Part shown: positions 25,539-34,611 of the stretch, in pieces
Layout: each line of letters starts with the position of its first letter
Numbering within the stretch: the stretch's first letter is position 1
Assembly (NCBI GenBank): GCA_965247705.1
Contig: CBDFHV010000077.1
Location: 92,399 to 156,398, forward strand
Reading direction: 5' to 3'
DNA: 64,000 bases
From: CBDFHV01 sp965247705
Lineage (GTDB): Bacteria > Pseudomonadota > Alphaproteobacteria > Rhodospirillales > CAMCUA01
The notes under the pieces: generated by a model
Told to the model about the DNA's origin: nothing
The model's input: the letters and a program-made list of their open reading frames with translations, nothing else
Database searches by the model: none
Program-made: the position numbers and the translations under genes

Positions 25539-26840
25539 TCACGGTTCGACGATTTCCAAAGCGCCGCCCAACGTGGTCACATCGTCAAGAAAGCCCGGAT
25601 AGGACATCACGAAGTTATCGGCCCGGGTGACGATGATTTCCCGTTCCGTCCGCAGCCCAGCCACTGAAAGCGCCGTGGCCACCCGATGGTCGAGATGTGC
25701 GTCCAGGGTTTCGCCGCCGGTGAAGCCGTCGATGCCTTGGATGTCGAGCCCGTCGCGGCGTTCCTCGATGCGGGCGCCGATCTTGGTCAGTTCCATCATC
25801 GAAGCGATGCGATCGCTCTCCTTGTAGCGAACGTGCTCGGCATTGAGGATCCGGGTCGTTCCACGGGCGAAGCAGCCCAGCACCGACAAGATGGGCACCA
25901 GGTCCGGCGAATGGGTGACGTCGATGTCGATGCCCCGCATGTCCGTCGAGCCCCGCACGCGGATGGTCTTCGCAGCTTCGTCGATCGTTAAGTCGGCGCC
26001 CATCTCGACCATGATGTCGACGATCTTCTTTTCCGGATGAATGCTGCTCAGGTCCAGATTCTCCAACGTCACGTCCGAACCGGGGGTAATCGCCGCGGCG
26101 ACCAAGATCACCGAGGCGACGCAGAAATCGCCGGGGATGGAAATGGTCGTCGGCCGGTAAACCTGCCCCCCCGGCACCCGGTAGGCATGGGGCGCCTCAC
26201 TCGCGTCGTAGCTCACCCCGAAGGCGTCCAGCATTTGCAGGGTCATGTCGATGTAGGGGGCCTCGCGGAGCAAGTCGGTCAGTCGAACGGTGACCCCCTG
26301 GCGGCTGAGGGGGGCGCAGATCAGGACCCCCGACAGCCACTGGGAGATGAAACCGGAAATCTCCGTCTCGCCGCCCTCGATGCCGCCGCCACGGACCATC
26401 AGCGGCGCGGTTCCATCGCCCCTAGTGGAGATGCATTCGATGCCGATGCGGGTCAGGCTGTCCACCAGCGATTTGATGGGCCGTTGGCGCAGGGAATGAT
26501 CGCCGGTGAACACCGTCCACCCCGGCGCCGTCGCCGCGACCCCGAGCAGGAACTGAAGCGTGGTGCCGGAGTTTTCCACGTCGACCACATTGTCCGGGGT
26601 GCGGTAAGGGCCGCCGTCGACGATGCAGGTCTCGCCCCGGGTTTCCACCCGGGCGCCGAAGGCCTCCACGTTGTCGACGGTCGACGTCATCTTGCCGACG
26701 ACGGCGCCCGACGCGTCCTCGATGGTCGTGCGGCCCTCGGCCAGCGACCCCATGATCATCGCCCGGGTCATATGGTATTTGGACGAAATCACGCGGATGG
26801 TGCCGCTCAGGCCGCTACAGGGCCTCGATCGAATGTTCAC
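25539..26840 (-). CDS. EPSP synthase-like enolpyruvyl transferase with altered active site
   Basis: 433-aa protein of the EPSP synthase fold. Conserved features are SSKYHMTRAMIM (Lys21, Arg26), ENSGTTLQFLLG (Asn90, Gly92), the Arg of LRQRPIKSL (120), HSPDLVPIL, RYKESDRI and DHRVATALSVAG. Against the E. coli enzyme by eye, Ser23 is Tyr22 here, Ser169 is Ile, Arg100 is Gln, and the Lys411 that contacts PEP is replaced (VMSYPGF). I chose the GTG at 26840, 9 nt after AAGGAG. It is last in the HyuA-HyuB-dehydrogenase-SDR operon, 72 nt after the SDR. A shikimate role is unlikely; a dedicated pathway enzyme is inferred. Confidence 0.8.
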   Translation of the reverse strand: MNIRSRPCSGLSGTIRVISSKYHMTRAMIMGSLAEGRTTIEDASGAVVGKMTSTVDNVEAFGARVETRGETCIVDGGPYRTPDNVVDVENSGTTLQFLLGVAATAPGWTVFTGDHSLRQRPIKSLVDSLTRIGIECISTRGDGTAPLMVRGGGIEGGETEISGFISQWLSGVLICAPLSRQGVTVRLTDLLREAPYIDMTLQMLDAFGVSYDASEAPHAYRVPGGQVYRPTTISIPGDFCVASVILVAAAITPGSDVTLENLDLSSIHPEKKIVDIMVEMGADLTIDEAAKTIRVRGSTDMRGIDIDVTHSPDLVPILSVLGCFARGTTRILNAEHVRYKESDRIASMMELTKIGARIEERRDGLDIQGIDGFTGGETLDAHLDHRVATALSVAGLRTEREIIVTRADNFVMSYPGFLDDVTTLGGALEIVEP

Positions 26841-26912
26841 CGGGAATGCTCCTTCAGCGGGGCGGGCCTTATAACACGTCACCCGGCCGGTGGTTTGTTG
26901 GTCCCGTGTCGG

Positions 26913-27668
26913 TCAGGCCCTGCCGCAGTCCACCTCGAGCGTCGTGCCGGTGATGGCGCTGGTGCCAGCCAGGAACAGGACGGCTTCGGCGACCTCTTCG
27001 GCGGCGACCAGCCGTCCCAGGGCCGCCGTCTCGATCCACCGCGTCGCCAGGACCTCCGCCGGGTCCTGGCCCCGCCGCCGCGCCCGCTGGGTGACCCGGT
27101 CCCGCCATGCCGGCGTGTCGACGGCGCCGGGGCAGACCACGTTGACCCGAATGCCATGGTGGCCGAGCTCCTGGGCTGCGCACTCCGTAATGGCGATGAC
27201 CGCCCGCTTGCTGGCCCCGTAGGCGCAACGCGCGGCCGTGGGGTGCAGTCCCAGGCGCGAGCCGATGTTGACGATGGCGCCGCCCTGGCGCTTCAGCAGC
27301 GGCGTTGCATGCTTGATGCACATCACGAGACCGCTGACGTTGACGGCGAATGTGGCTTGCCACGCCGCCATGTCCATGTCTGCGACCAAGGCCAGGGGAC
27401 CGACCTGGCCCGCGTTGTTGACCAGGATATCCAACCGGCCATGGGCTCGGTCGCAGGCCGCCATCAGGGCGGCGACATCGGCCTCCCGGGCCACGTCGGC
27501 GACCACGGCGAGGCCCGAAATTTCCCGGGCGAGGTCTTGAAGGGGGCCGGGGCGGCGGCCGGCGATGACCACCCTGCAGCCCACGGCGACGAGCCGCCTG
27601 GCGATGCCGGCGCCGATGCCTGTCCCGCCGCCGGTGACGATGGCGACCTTGCCGTCAAGTTGGTTCAA
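26913..27668 (-). CDS. SDR-family oxidoreductase
   Basis: 251-aa short-chain dehydrogenase with TGGGTGIG (about 12-19), NNAG, the catalytic Ser of NIGSRLG and YGASK. The end FLAGTSAITGTTLEVDCG is typical. The start codon is TTG at 27668, overlapping the stop of the upstream dehydrogenase as TTGA; upstream in-frame sequence is antisense to nothing recognisable and lacks homology. Tight coupling to a 2-hydroxyacid dehydrogenase suggests consecutive redox steps on one substrate. Confidence 0.88.
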   Translation of the reverse strand: MNQLDGKVAIVTGGGTGIGAGIARRLVAVGCRVVIAGRRPGPLQDLAREISGLAVVADVAREADVAALMAACDRAHGRLDILVNNAGQVGPLALVADMDMAAWQATFAVNVSGLVMCIKHATPLLKRQGGAIVNIGSRLGLHPTAARCAYGASKRAVIAITECAAQELGHHGIRVNVVCPGAVDTPAWRDRVTQRARRRGQDPAEVLATRWIETAALGRLVAAEEVAEAVLFLAGTSAITGTTLEVDCGRA

Positions 27669-28780
27669 CGCCCGATCATCGCGTCGAGCAGCGGATAGGC
27701 GCTGCCCATGCCCGGCGCCGCCACCGGTTGGGCTTTCGTCACGTAGGTTGCGTCGAGTTCGGAGAGCCTGGTGACGCCGAGCAACCCCATGGCCACCACA
27801 ATCTCGGTTTCGACAATCTCGAACACGCGCTCGATACCGGCTTGACCGCCCGCGCCCAGCCCCAGGCACATCAGCCGTCCGACGGCGACGGCGTCGGCGC
27901 CCAGTGCCATGGCCTTGAGAATGTCGGTGCCGCGCAGGAAGCCGCCATCGACGATGACCTGAGTCTGGCCACGGTCCCGGACGGCGGCAACGATCTCGGG
28001 CAGGACGTCGATGGTGGCGCGGCTATGGTCCAGTTGCCGCCCGCCGTGATTGGACACGTAAATCGCGTCCACCCCGTGTTCGGCCGCCAGGGCGGCGTCT
28101 TCGGCGGTCACGATGGCCTTGAGCACCAGCGGAATGTCGAAGCGGTCCTTGAACCGCTTGACGTGGTCCCAGGTCATGGTCGTCGTCGGCGCCACATGAG
28201 TCCCGGTCGCCTTGGCCTTCTCGTGCACCCGCCGCGCGTGGGGCACGTGCCCCCTCACCAGGTCCCGTTCCCGGCGGCCGTGAACGATTGAATCCAAGGT
28301 AAACCCGATCGCCGAATAGCCGGCGTCGATGGCCCGCTTCACCCGCCCTTCGTGCTCGGCGGGATCGCCCTTGGGGGAAATCTGGAAAACCTTGGGATGG
28401 CGGGTCTCGCGGGCGATGTCCTCGAGTTCCGGCGGCGTCGGCGACGATCCCGACAGGAAGCTGACGATGCCGACCGCCTCGGCGGCCTTGGCGATGGCCA
28501 TGGTCCCGCCCGGGTTGATGTCGAACACCGAGCCGCAGGGCGCGATCGCCACCGGAAGCCGCATGGGGTGGCCGAGCAGCGTGGCCGAGGTTTCCACCTG
28601 GGCGACATTGCGCAGCACGCGGGGCCTGAAGGCGAGGCTGTCCAGGGCCAGCCGGTTGCGCCGCATGCTGGTTTCGCTTTCGGCGCCGCCTTCGATGTAA
28701 TCCCACACCGCCGGCGTCACCCGCCGGTGGGCCGCATGGGCGACCTCTTGCAGCGTATGCCAGGAGTCGGGATCACTCAT
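27665..28780 (-). CDS. FMN-dependent alpha-hydroxy-acid dehydrogenase
   Basis: 371-aa TIM-barrel flavoprotein of the lactate/glycolate/mandelate dehydrogenase family. It oxidises a 2-hydroxy acid to a 2-oxo acid. Key elements are the N-terminal VWDYIEGGAESETSMRRNR, the FMN lysine strand IPLVLKAIVTAEDA, the catalytic His in SNHGGRQLD (about 249) and the phosphate-binding VDGGFLRGTDILKAMALGADAVAVGR. It starts 12 nt after HyuB and overlaps the SDR, so it belongs to the hydantoinase operon. The substrate is not identifiable. Confidence 0.92.
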   Translation of the reverse strand: MSDPDSWHTLQEVAHAAHRRVTPAVWDYIEGGAESETSMRRNRLALDSLAFRPRVLRNVAQVETSATLLGHPMRLPVAIAPCGSVFDINPGGTMAIAKAAEAVGIVSFLSGSSPTPPELEDIARETRHPKVFQISPKGDPAEHEGRVKRAIDAGYSAIGFTLDSIVHGRRERDLVRGHVPHARRVHEKAKATGTHVAPTTTMTWDHVKRFKDRFDIPLVLKAIVTAEDAALAAEHGVDAIYVSNHGGRQLDHSRATIDVLPEIVAAVRDRGQTQVIVDGGFLRGTDILKAMALGADAVAVGRLMCLGLGAGGQAGIERVFEIVETEIVVAMGLLGVTRLSELDATYVTKAQPVAAPGMGSAYPLLDAMIGR

Positions 28781-28792
28781 TTGGTATCTCTC

Positions 28793-30475
28793 TCAGTCTC
28801 CAACCGGTGGCTCGACGCCGTAAATCGTACGCGCGGTCTCGGCGCTTATGCGTTCCTCCCGCAGGTCCAGGAGCACCGCTTCCGGGTCCCGCTCGCCGGG
28901 GTCGCCATAACCGCCGGCGCCGGCGGTCACTTGACGCCACACCGTTCCCTTGCTCATGGCCACCGGTTCCATCAGCATCACCGGCAGCAATCGCGTTTCC
29001 CCATTTGACTCGAGAAAGCTCTCCGAGGGTGTGCCCGGTTGGCCGCCGAACAGGCCGTGGGGCGGAAACCGCCGCTTGTCGGTGCGGACGTTGAGCATCA
29101 CCCCGTCCGCCAGGGCCTCGTAGTCGCGCCGGATGGCAAGACCGCCGCGATATCGCCCCGCCCCGCCGCTGTCGCGGACCAGGCCGTAATGGCGGATCTC
29201 CAGGGGATAGCGCGCCTCGATCAACTCCACCGGTACGTTGGCCATGTTGCCGCCCAGATGGGGCACGCCGTCCTGCCCGTCATGGTCGATGGCCGCGCCC
29301 CAGTTGCCCATGATGGCCTCGCACAGCACGAAGGCGCGCCCGTCCCGATAGCCGGAAAAGGTCGACAGGGTTGGCCCACCGCAGTTGTCGGCGGTCACCC
29401 GGTCGGGCACCGCCTGGGCCAGCGCGCCCATCAGGCAGTCGATCATGCGATAGCCGGTGATGCCGCGGGCGCCGCAAGCGCCGGGCGATACGGGATTGAC
29501 CAGGGTGCCGGGCGGCGCCGTGACCCGGATCGGCCGGGTGAAGCCGTGGGAGTTCGGCAGGTCCTCGGCCATTACCGCGCGCAAGGCGGTGTAGGCGGCG
29601 GCCTTGGTGTAGGGCAGGGGCGAGTTGATGCCGCCGGGCACTTGGGCCGCGGTGCCGGTCATGTCGACCAGCGCCTCGCTGCCGGCAATGGTGATCCGCG
29701 ACTTCAGCACGATGGGCTCGGGATCCTCGCCGATGCCATCGATGTGGTCCTCGAAGGCGTAGGTGCCATCGGGGATACGGGATATCTCCGCCCGCGCCAG
29801 CGCCTCGGCATGGTCGTGGATGGCGGCGAAGGAGGCCGCCATATAGTCCGCGCCATGGCTTTCGAACAGTTCTTCCAGGCCGGTCTCGCAGGTGCGGCAG
29901 GCCGCGAGTTGGGAGTGCAGGTCGCCGATCACCTGATCGGGAACCCGCACGTTGGCCTCGATAATATCGAAGATGGCGCGGTTGAAGCGACCCGCCTCGC
30001 ACAGTTTGAGCACCGGCAGGCGCAGGCCTTCCTGGTAGATCTCGTGGGCGCCCAGCGCATTGGACCCGGCGACGATGCCGCCCACGTCGGCGTGGTGGGC
30101 GATGGTGGTGGCCCAGGCGACCAGCCGGTCATCGAAGAACAGCGGTTTGACGATGTAGATGTCGGGCAGGTGCTGGCCGGCGGCCAGGTAGGGGTCGTTG
30201 AAGATGAACACGTCGCCGGGCGCCACCGACGCCCCGGCGGTGGCGATCAGATTCTGCATGGCATCGTAGAAGCTGCCCAGGTGCAGGGTCACGGTGGTGC
30301 CCTGGGCCACCGTGCAGCCGCCGGAGTCGCACACCGCGGTGGAGAAATCCATGGCGTCGCGGACGATACTGGAATAGGCCGAACGCATGAGGTTCATGGC
30401 CATGTCGTCGGCGATGGTATCCAGGGCGTGGCGCACGATCTCGGTAGTGAATGGATCGATGGCCGAGCGGCTCAT
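28793..30475 (-). CDS. Hydantoinase/oxoprolinase B-subunit family protein (HyuB)
   Basis: 560-aa HyuB-type subunit. Characteristic blocks are VRHALDTIADDMAMNLMRSAYSSIVRDAMDFS, FIFNDPYLAAGQHLPDIY, THHAD-like AHHADVGG and the C-terminal GAGGYGDPGERDP. With HyuA it forms an ATP-dependent hydrolase (N-methylhydantoinase, 5-oxoprolinase) or an acetone-carboxylase-like enzyme. I chose the ATG at 30475, which overlaps the HyuA stop as ATGA. It is paralogous to the protein at 38069-39799. Confidence 0.92.
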   Translation of the reverse strand: MSRSAIDPFTTEIVRHALDTIADDMAMNLMRSAYSSIVRDAMDFSTAVCDSGGCTVAQGTTVTLHLGSFYDAMQNLIATAGASVAPGDVFIFNDPYLAAGQHLPDIYIVKPLFFDDRLVAWATTIAHHADVGGIVAGSNALGAHEIYQEGLRLPVLKLCEAGRFNRAIFDIIEANVRVPDQVIGDLHSQLAACRTCETGLEELFESHGADYMAASFAAIHDHAEALARAEISRIPDGTYAFEDHIDGIGEDPEPIVLKSRITIAGSEALVDMTGTAAQVPGGINSPLPYTKAAAYTALRAVMAEDLPNSHGFTRPIRVTAPPGTLVNPVSPGACGARGITGYRMIDCLMGALAQAVPDRVTADNCGGPTLSTFSGYRDGRAFVLCEAIMGNWGAAIDHDGQDGVPHLGGNMANVPVELIEARYPLEIRHYGLVRDSGGAGRYRGGLAIRRDYEALADGVMLNVRTDKRRFPPHGLFGGQPGTPSESFLESNGETRLLPVMLMEPVAMSKGTVWRQVTAGAGGYGDPGERDPEAVLLDLREERISAETARTIYGVEPPVGD

Positions 30476-32544
30476 CGGGCGCCCTCCCCGACGGTGATGA
30501 CGATGCTGCCGGCACCGTCCAGGCGGGCGCTGCAATCGGGTGGCACGACAGTTGTGCCTTCGGCTTCCTCGACGATCAGGGGACCTTGACGGGGTGCCTC
30601 GTCCAGGGCGAAGCGATCGATCACCGGCGTGGCGAGCTGGCCGTGGGCCGGCCCGAAATAAGCCTGGCGTTCGCCCGTGGCCGCGGGCCCGTCCGGGCGG
30701 GCGAAGATCAGCGGCGGGCGCGCCTCGCGCAGGCGTGCGGTCACGCCAAGGGCGACGAACTCCACCGTGGAGCGGCCGGCGAAATTGTGCCCGTATTTCC
30801 GCGAATGTTCAGTCTCGAAGGCCTCGACGATGGCGTCGGGGCCGGCGCCTTCGGGCACGTCCACGCGGACCTCGAAGGCCTGGTCCACATAGCGAATCTG
30901 GGCATGACGGGCGATTTCCAGCGCCGCCGGCGGCAGGTCCATGGTTCCCGCCGCCTCACGGGCCAGGCGGTCGAAGCGTTGGGTTAGTTCGGCCGCCCCG
31001 GCCTCGGCGGCGGGCCTCAGAAAGGCGGCGCTCGCCGTCGCCTCCAGCGCCGCCATCAGCAAGCCGAGAGCGCTGAACACGCCGGCCGCCGGTGGCACCA
31101 CGATGGTGGGAATGCGCAGCGCCTGGGCGATGCCCGGGGCGTGCATGCCGCCGCAGCCGCCGAACGCCATCAGTACGAAGCGGCTGGGATCGCGTCCGCG
31201 CTGGGTAGATACGGACTTGATGGCGCGGATCATCTGGGCATTGGCGACGGCGTGGATGCCGTAGGCCGTTTCCTCCAGGCCGCGTCCGAGCGGACCGGCC
31301 ACATGCTCGGCCACCGCGCGGGCGCCCAAATCTCGGTCAATGGGCAGGCGCCCGGCGGCCAGGGACCGCGGGTTGAGATAACCCAGGACCAGATTGGCGT
31401 CGGTGATCGTGGGCCGCGTGCCGCCAAGGCCATAGCAGGCCGGCCCCGGGCGGGCGCCGGTGCTCTCGGGCCCGACGCGAACCGCGCCGGCCTGGTCCAG
31501 ACGTACGATGCTGCCGCCGCCGGCGCCGATCTCGGCGATGTCGACGGCCGGCATGCGCAGGGTGTAGCCGCCGCCGGTCAGCGCGCTGGTGTGGGAAATG
31601 GGACTGCCGACCTCGTACTGTTCGGCCACCGCGGCGGCGCCGTCCTCGACCAGCGACGCCTTGGCGGTGGTACCCCCCATGTCGAAGGTAATCACGTCCT
31701 TCCAGCCGTTGGCGGCGGCGAAGACCCGCGCGCCGGTCACTCCGGCGGCCGGGCCGCCCTCGGCGATGAGGCCGGGCTTGGCCAGCACCTGGGGGACGTT
31801 GCCGACGCCGCCGCTGGACTGCATCACCAGCAGCGGGCGGGTCAGGCCGGCCCGGCCCAGGCGTTCGGATAAGCGCCGAAGATAGATCCCGACGACCGGG
31901 CCGAGATAGGCATTGACCACGGTGGTGCTGGTCCTCTCGTACTCGAGCATTTCCGGCAGCACCCGGTGCGAAAGCGCGATGAAGGCGTCGGGCAGGGCCT
32001 CGGCCAGGGCCGCGCCCACCGCCTCCTCATGGGCCGGGTTGGCGTAGGCGTGCAGCAGGCAGACGGCCACCGCCTCCACGCCTTCGGCCGCCAGGGCGGC
32101 GGCCACGCGGGCCAGGTTTTCCAGGTCCAGCGGCCGGCGGACCGTGCCATCGGGGGCCATGCGCTCGGCCACCTCCAGGCGCAGATCCCGGGGCACCAGC
32201 GGCGGCGGCTTGACGTAGAGAAGATCGTAGAGGTGGGGCGTGCGGATGCGGCGCAACTCCAACACGTCGCGAAATCCCGCGGTGGTCACCAACGCGGTGC
32301 GGGCGCCGCGATGCTCCAGGATGGCGTTGGTGGCGACCGTGGTGGCGTGCAGGAAAGCTTCCGCGTCGGTCATGGTCGCCCCGATCCCGGCCGTCAGGGC
32401 TTCGGCGCCGGCAACGACCGCTTCGGCGAAGTCATGGCTGGTGGTCGGCAACTTGAAGGTCGCCAGCCGGCCGGCACTGTCGACCACGGCGACGTCGGTG
32501 AAGGTGCCGCCAATGTCGGCGGCAAGGCGAATGCCGCCCTCCAT
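30472..32544 (-). CDS. Hydantoinase/oxoprolinase A-subunit family protein (HyuA)
   Basis: 690-aa HyuA-type ATPase subunit. The nucleotide-binding start RLAADIGGTFTDVAVVDSAG, HATTVATNAILEHRGARTALVTTAGFRD, FDMGGTTAKASLVEDG and FGGCGGMHAP are all family signatures. It cleaves the cyclic amide bond of hydantoin- or oxoproline-like compounds together with HyuB using ATP. It is the first gene of the leftward operon HyuA-HyuB-FMN dehydrogenase-SDR-EPSPS-like and is transcribed divergently from the DctPQM operon. Confidence 0.93.
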   Translation of the reverse strand: MEGGIRLAADIGGTFTDVAVVDSAGRLATFKLPTTSHDFAEAVVAGAEALTAGIGATMTDAEAFLHATTVATNAILEHRGARTALVTTAGFRDVLELRRIRTPHLYDLLYVKPPPLVPRDLRLEVAERMAPDGTVRRPLDLENLARVAAALAAEGVEAVAVCLLHAYANPAHEEAVGAALAEALPDAFIALSHRVLPEMLEYERTSTTVVNAYLGPVVGIYLRRLSERLGRAGLTRPLLVMQSSGGVGNVPQVLAKPGLIAEGGPAAGVTGARVFAAANGWKDVITFDMGGTTAKASLVEDGAAAVAEQYEVGSPISHTSALTGGGYTLRMPAVDIAEIGAGGGSIVRLDQAGAVRVGPESTGARPGPACYGLGGTRPTITDANLVLGYLNPRSLAAGRLPIDRDLGARAVAEHVAGPLGRGLEETAYGIHAVANAQMIRAIKSVSTQRGRDPSRFVLMAFGGCGGMHAPGIAQALRIPTIVVPPAAGVFSALGLLMAALEATASAAFLRPAAEAGAAELTQRFDRLAREAAGTMDLPPAALEIARHAQIRYVDQAFEVRVDVPEGAGPDAIVEAFETEHSRKYGHNFAGRSTVEFVALGVTARLREARPPLIFARPDGPAATGERQAYFGPAHGQLATPVIDRFALDEAPRQGPLIVEEAEGTTVVPPDCSARLDGAGSIVITVGEGAR

Positions 32545-32692
32545 GGCCGTTCTCTCCCGACGGGTCAGGCTCGGCGAACATCCGAGCCACCAACTCGAAT
32601 GGGGTTTCTAAAGAGGCACCCTGGGTGGACGCAAGGACATCGACGGCGGATTCGTTGCCGACAATATTGCGAATGAAGCAACCCCATGATAT

Positions 32693-32705
32693 TTGTCGCC
32701 GACAA
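32693..32705. promoter_or_regulatory. Palindrome TTGTCGCCGACAA, possible GntR/FCD-type operator
   Basis: A 13-bp perfect palindrome (TTGTCG-C-CGACAA) about 150 nt upstream of the HyuA start. Its TTGTnnnnnACAA shape resembles operators of GntR-family FCD regulators of organic acid catabolism. A related sequence, TTGCCGACAA, occurs at 32655-32664. Confidence 0.4.
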
Positions 32706-32918
32706 GGGATAACGAAGTCCGCGCGCGCCGGTCAACGGCATGGCCAAAATATATGGGAGCGATGGGATGGACGTGCCGACACCAGTTCGTGCCGGAGTCG
32801 ACTACGGCGGTATGTTCGCCGCGGGGGGGTCGCCAGCGGCCGGCCGTCCCGTTGTCGGCATAATATGGCCGATGCCAAAACACATCGATCTTGAATCACG
32901 TCGGAATTACATCGGTCG

Positions 32919-32930
32919 CGGTCATGACCG
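32919..32930. promoter_or_regulatory. Palindrome CGGTCATGACCG upstream of DctP
   Basis: A 12-bp perfect palindrome about 95 nt upstream of the dctP start codon. It could be an operator. No clear -35/-10 pair is seen with it. Confidence 0.35.
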
Positions 32931-33025
32931 AGATTACGCGCAACGGGGCCATTTCGGCATCCCGGGAGCGCCAACACGAACCCCCAATGATGGGGCGGTG
33001 AACCCCTAGCACAAGGAGCGACGAC

Positions 33026-34024
33026 ATGAAGCGACTTACGACAGCCCTGCTGGCTCTGCTGGCGGCGGCAAGCTTCGCCGGTCAGCCGGCGGCGGCGAAA
33101 ATGAAGCTAAAAGCCGGCCACCTGCAGCCGGCCACATCGGAACAGGGCCCGGCGATCATCCATTTCGCCAAGCGGGTCGGTGAACTGACCAACGGCGAGA
33201 TCGAGATCCAGGTCTTCCACGCCGCCGAGCTTGGGAAGTCTGTCCCCGTGCAGTTCGAGAATCTGGTTTCGGGGGCGCAGGACCTCTTCATCGAGACCAT
33301 GGACTATTTCAAGCAGTGGGACGAACGCTTCGGCGTCGTCAATACGCCGTTCGTATTCCGCGACCGCGAACACTTCCGCCTGTTCCTGGCCAGCGACATT
33401 TTCGCCGACATCGTCAAGAACATCGAGAAGCAGGGCGTCGTGTTCATCGGCTCGCCAAACTACAACTGGATGCGCCAGTCCTATCGCGGCATCCTCGCGA
33501 AGAAGCCCATCTTCAGGCCCGAAGACCTCAAGGGTTACAAGATGCGCATGTTCCAGGCCGAGATGCCGATCAAGGCGTGGGGCTCGTTCGGCAACAGCGT
33601 CCAGGTCATTCCCTGGGCCGACGTTTACACTTCGCTGGCAACCGGAGTGGTCGATTCCCTGACCACGCCGCTGTTGAACGCCTACGAGATGAAGTTCGTC
33701 GAGCACGCGAAGTATTTCACCGAGTTGCGTGAGTATTACCAGATCTTCGCGCCGATGATCTCCAAGCGGACCTGGGACAAGCTCAACGCTCAGCAGCGCC
33801 AAGCCATCGAGAAGGCGGCGTTCGAGGGTGGCGAGATCTATACGGCGACGTCGATCAAGGAAAGCGTCTCCAAACAGCTCAAGGCCCAGAACGAATACGG
33901 CGTGACCGTCATCCACCCGCCGCTTGGACCGTGGCAGGAACACATGGCCAAGGTTCACGCCCAATTCGAAGCTTCGGGCGATCTTCCCAAGGGCCTCATC
34001 GCGAAGGTCCAAGCACTTAAATGA
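33026..34024 (+). CDS. DctP-type TRAP transporter substrate-binding protein
   Basis: 332-aa periplasmic receptor. Residues 1-24 form a signal peptide (MKRLTTALLALLAAASFAGQPAAA). Family features are the AGHLQPATSEQGPAIIHFAKRVGELTNGEIEIQVF opening, DLKGYKMRMFQAE, which contains the ligand-binding Arg, and VQVIPWADVYTSLATGVVDS. An AAGGAG site precedes the ATG. It overlaps the DctQ gene as ATGA and forms the complete TRAP carrier DctPQM with it. DctP receptors usually bind carboxylates. Confidence 0.94.
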   Translation: MKRLTTALLALLAAASFAGQPAAAKMKLKAGHLQPATSEQGPAIIHFAKRVGELTNGEIEIQVFHAAELGKSVPVQFENLVSGAQDLFIETMDYFKQWDERFGVVNTPFVFRDREHFRLFLASDIFADIVKNIEKQGVVFIGSPNYNWMRQSYRGILAKKPIFRPEDLKGYKMRMFQAEMPIKAWGSFGNSVQVIPWADVYTSLATGVVDSLTTPLLNAYEMKFVEHAKYFTELREYYQIFAPMISKRTWDKLNAQQRQAIEKAAFEGGEIYTATSIKESVSKQLKAQNEYGVTVIHPPLGPWQEHMAKVHAQFEASGDLPKGLIAKVQALK

Positions 34025-34611
34025 CCGACGGCGCCGTTCCTGGGAACGGCCGACAAACCGAGGGCCTGGCGCGCTTTCGCCAGGTCCTCGGGCGTGTCGG
34101 CACGGTCGAGTTGTGGCTGGCCCTCGTGTGCTTCGCGGCGGTGGTCTGTCTCACCATCGTTCTGGTGATCCTGCGCTACGGCTTCGATGGCGCCATCTGG
34201 TGGGCTCAGGAGGTCTCCCAGATGATGATCATGGTGTCCTATTTCCTGGGCGCCAGCTACGTTTACAAGACGCGCCAATACATTATCGTCTCGTTTTTGT
34301 TTGATCGGTTTCCCAAGCGGCTCCAGCTCCAAATCTATCTGCTGACCCAGGCGGTGGTTATCGGTTTTTGCTGCATCATCTTGGTCCAGTTGGTCGCCAT
34401 CGCCGAGAGCCAGCTTTCCATGCGCACGGTCATCCTCCACATTCCCCGGTTCTATGGCACCCTGCCGCTGTTGTTTGCCTCGGTCTCGATGATCGCCTCG
34501 TCCGTCTACTACGCCATCGCCGTGGCGCGAGCGGCGGCGGACCGCCCGGAGGAGGGCCTTCACGACCTTGAAATCCCGCTTCTGATCAGCGAGCCGGTGG
34601 GCGAAATATGA
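34021..34611 (+). CDS. TRAP transporter small permease (DctQ)
   Basis: 196-aa membrane protein with four predicted helices. The WWAQEVSQMMIMVSYFLGASYVYKTRQYIIVSFLFDRFPKR region is the conserved DctQ core. It overlaps both neighbours as ATGA, so all three carrier genes are translationally coupled. Confidence 0.92.
   Translation: MTDGAVPGNGRQTEGLARFRQVLGRVGTVELWLALVCFAAVVCLTIVLVILRYGFDGAIWWAQEVSQMMIMVSYFLGASYVYKTRQYIIVSFLFDRFPKRLQLQIYLLTQAVVIGFCCIILVQLVAIAESQLSMRTVILHIPRFYGTLPLLFASVSMIASSVYYAIAVARAAADRPEEGLHDLEIPLLISEPVGEI

Larger units (their letters stand above)
32545..33025. other. Divergent regulatory region between two hydantoinase operons
   Basis: 481 nt with no gene. It lies between the leftward HyuA operon and the rightward DctP operon and contains two palindromes (32693-32705 and 32919-32930) listed separately. 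An inverted GGCAT/ATGCC pair occurs near 32857-32876, and a further CGACAA half-site lies at 32659-32664. This is probably where both operons are regulated together. Confidence 0.6.

Noticed and set aside
25539..26840. Housekeeping aroA of the shikimate pathway
   Set aside because: Several active-site positions differ and the gene is the last of a hydantoinase operon, so a dedicated function is more likely.
29039..30589. Plus-strand frame opposite HyuB
   Set aside because: Gly/Asp/Val-rich antisense translation; HyuB on the minus strand explains the region.
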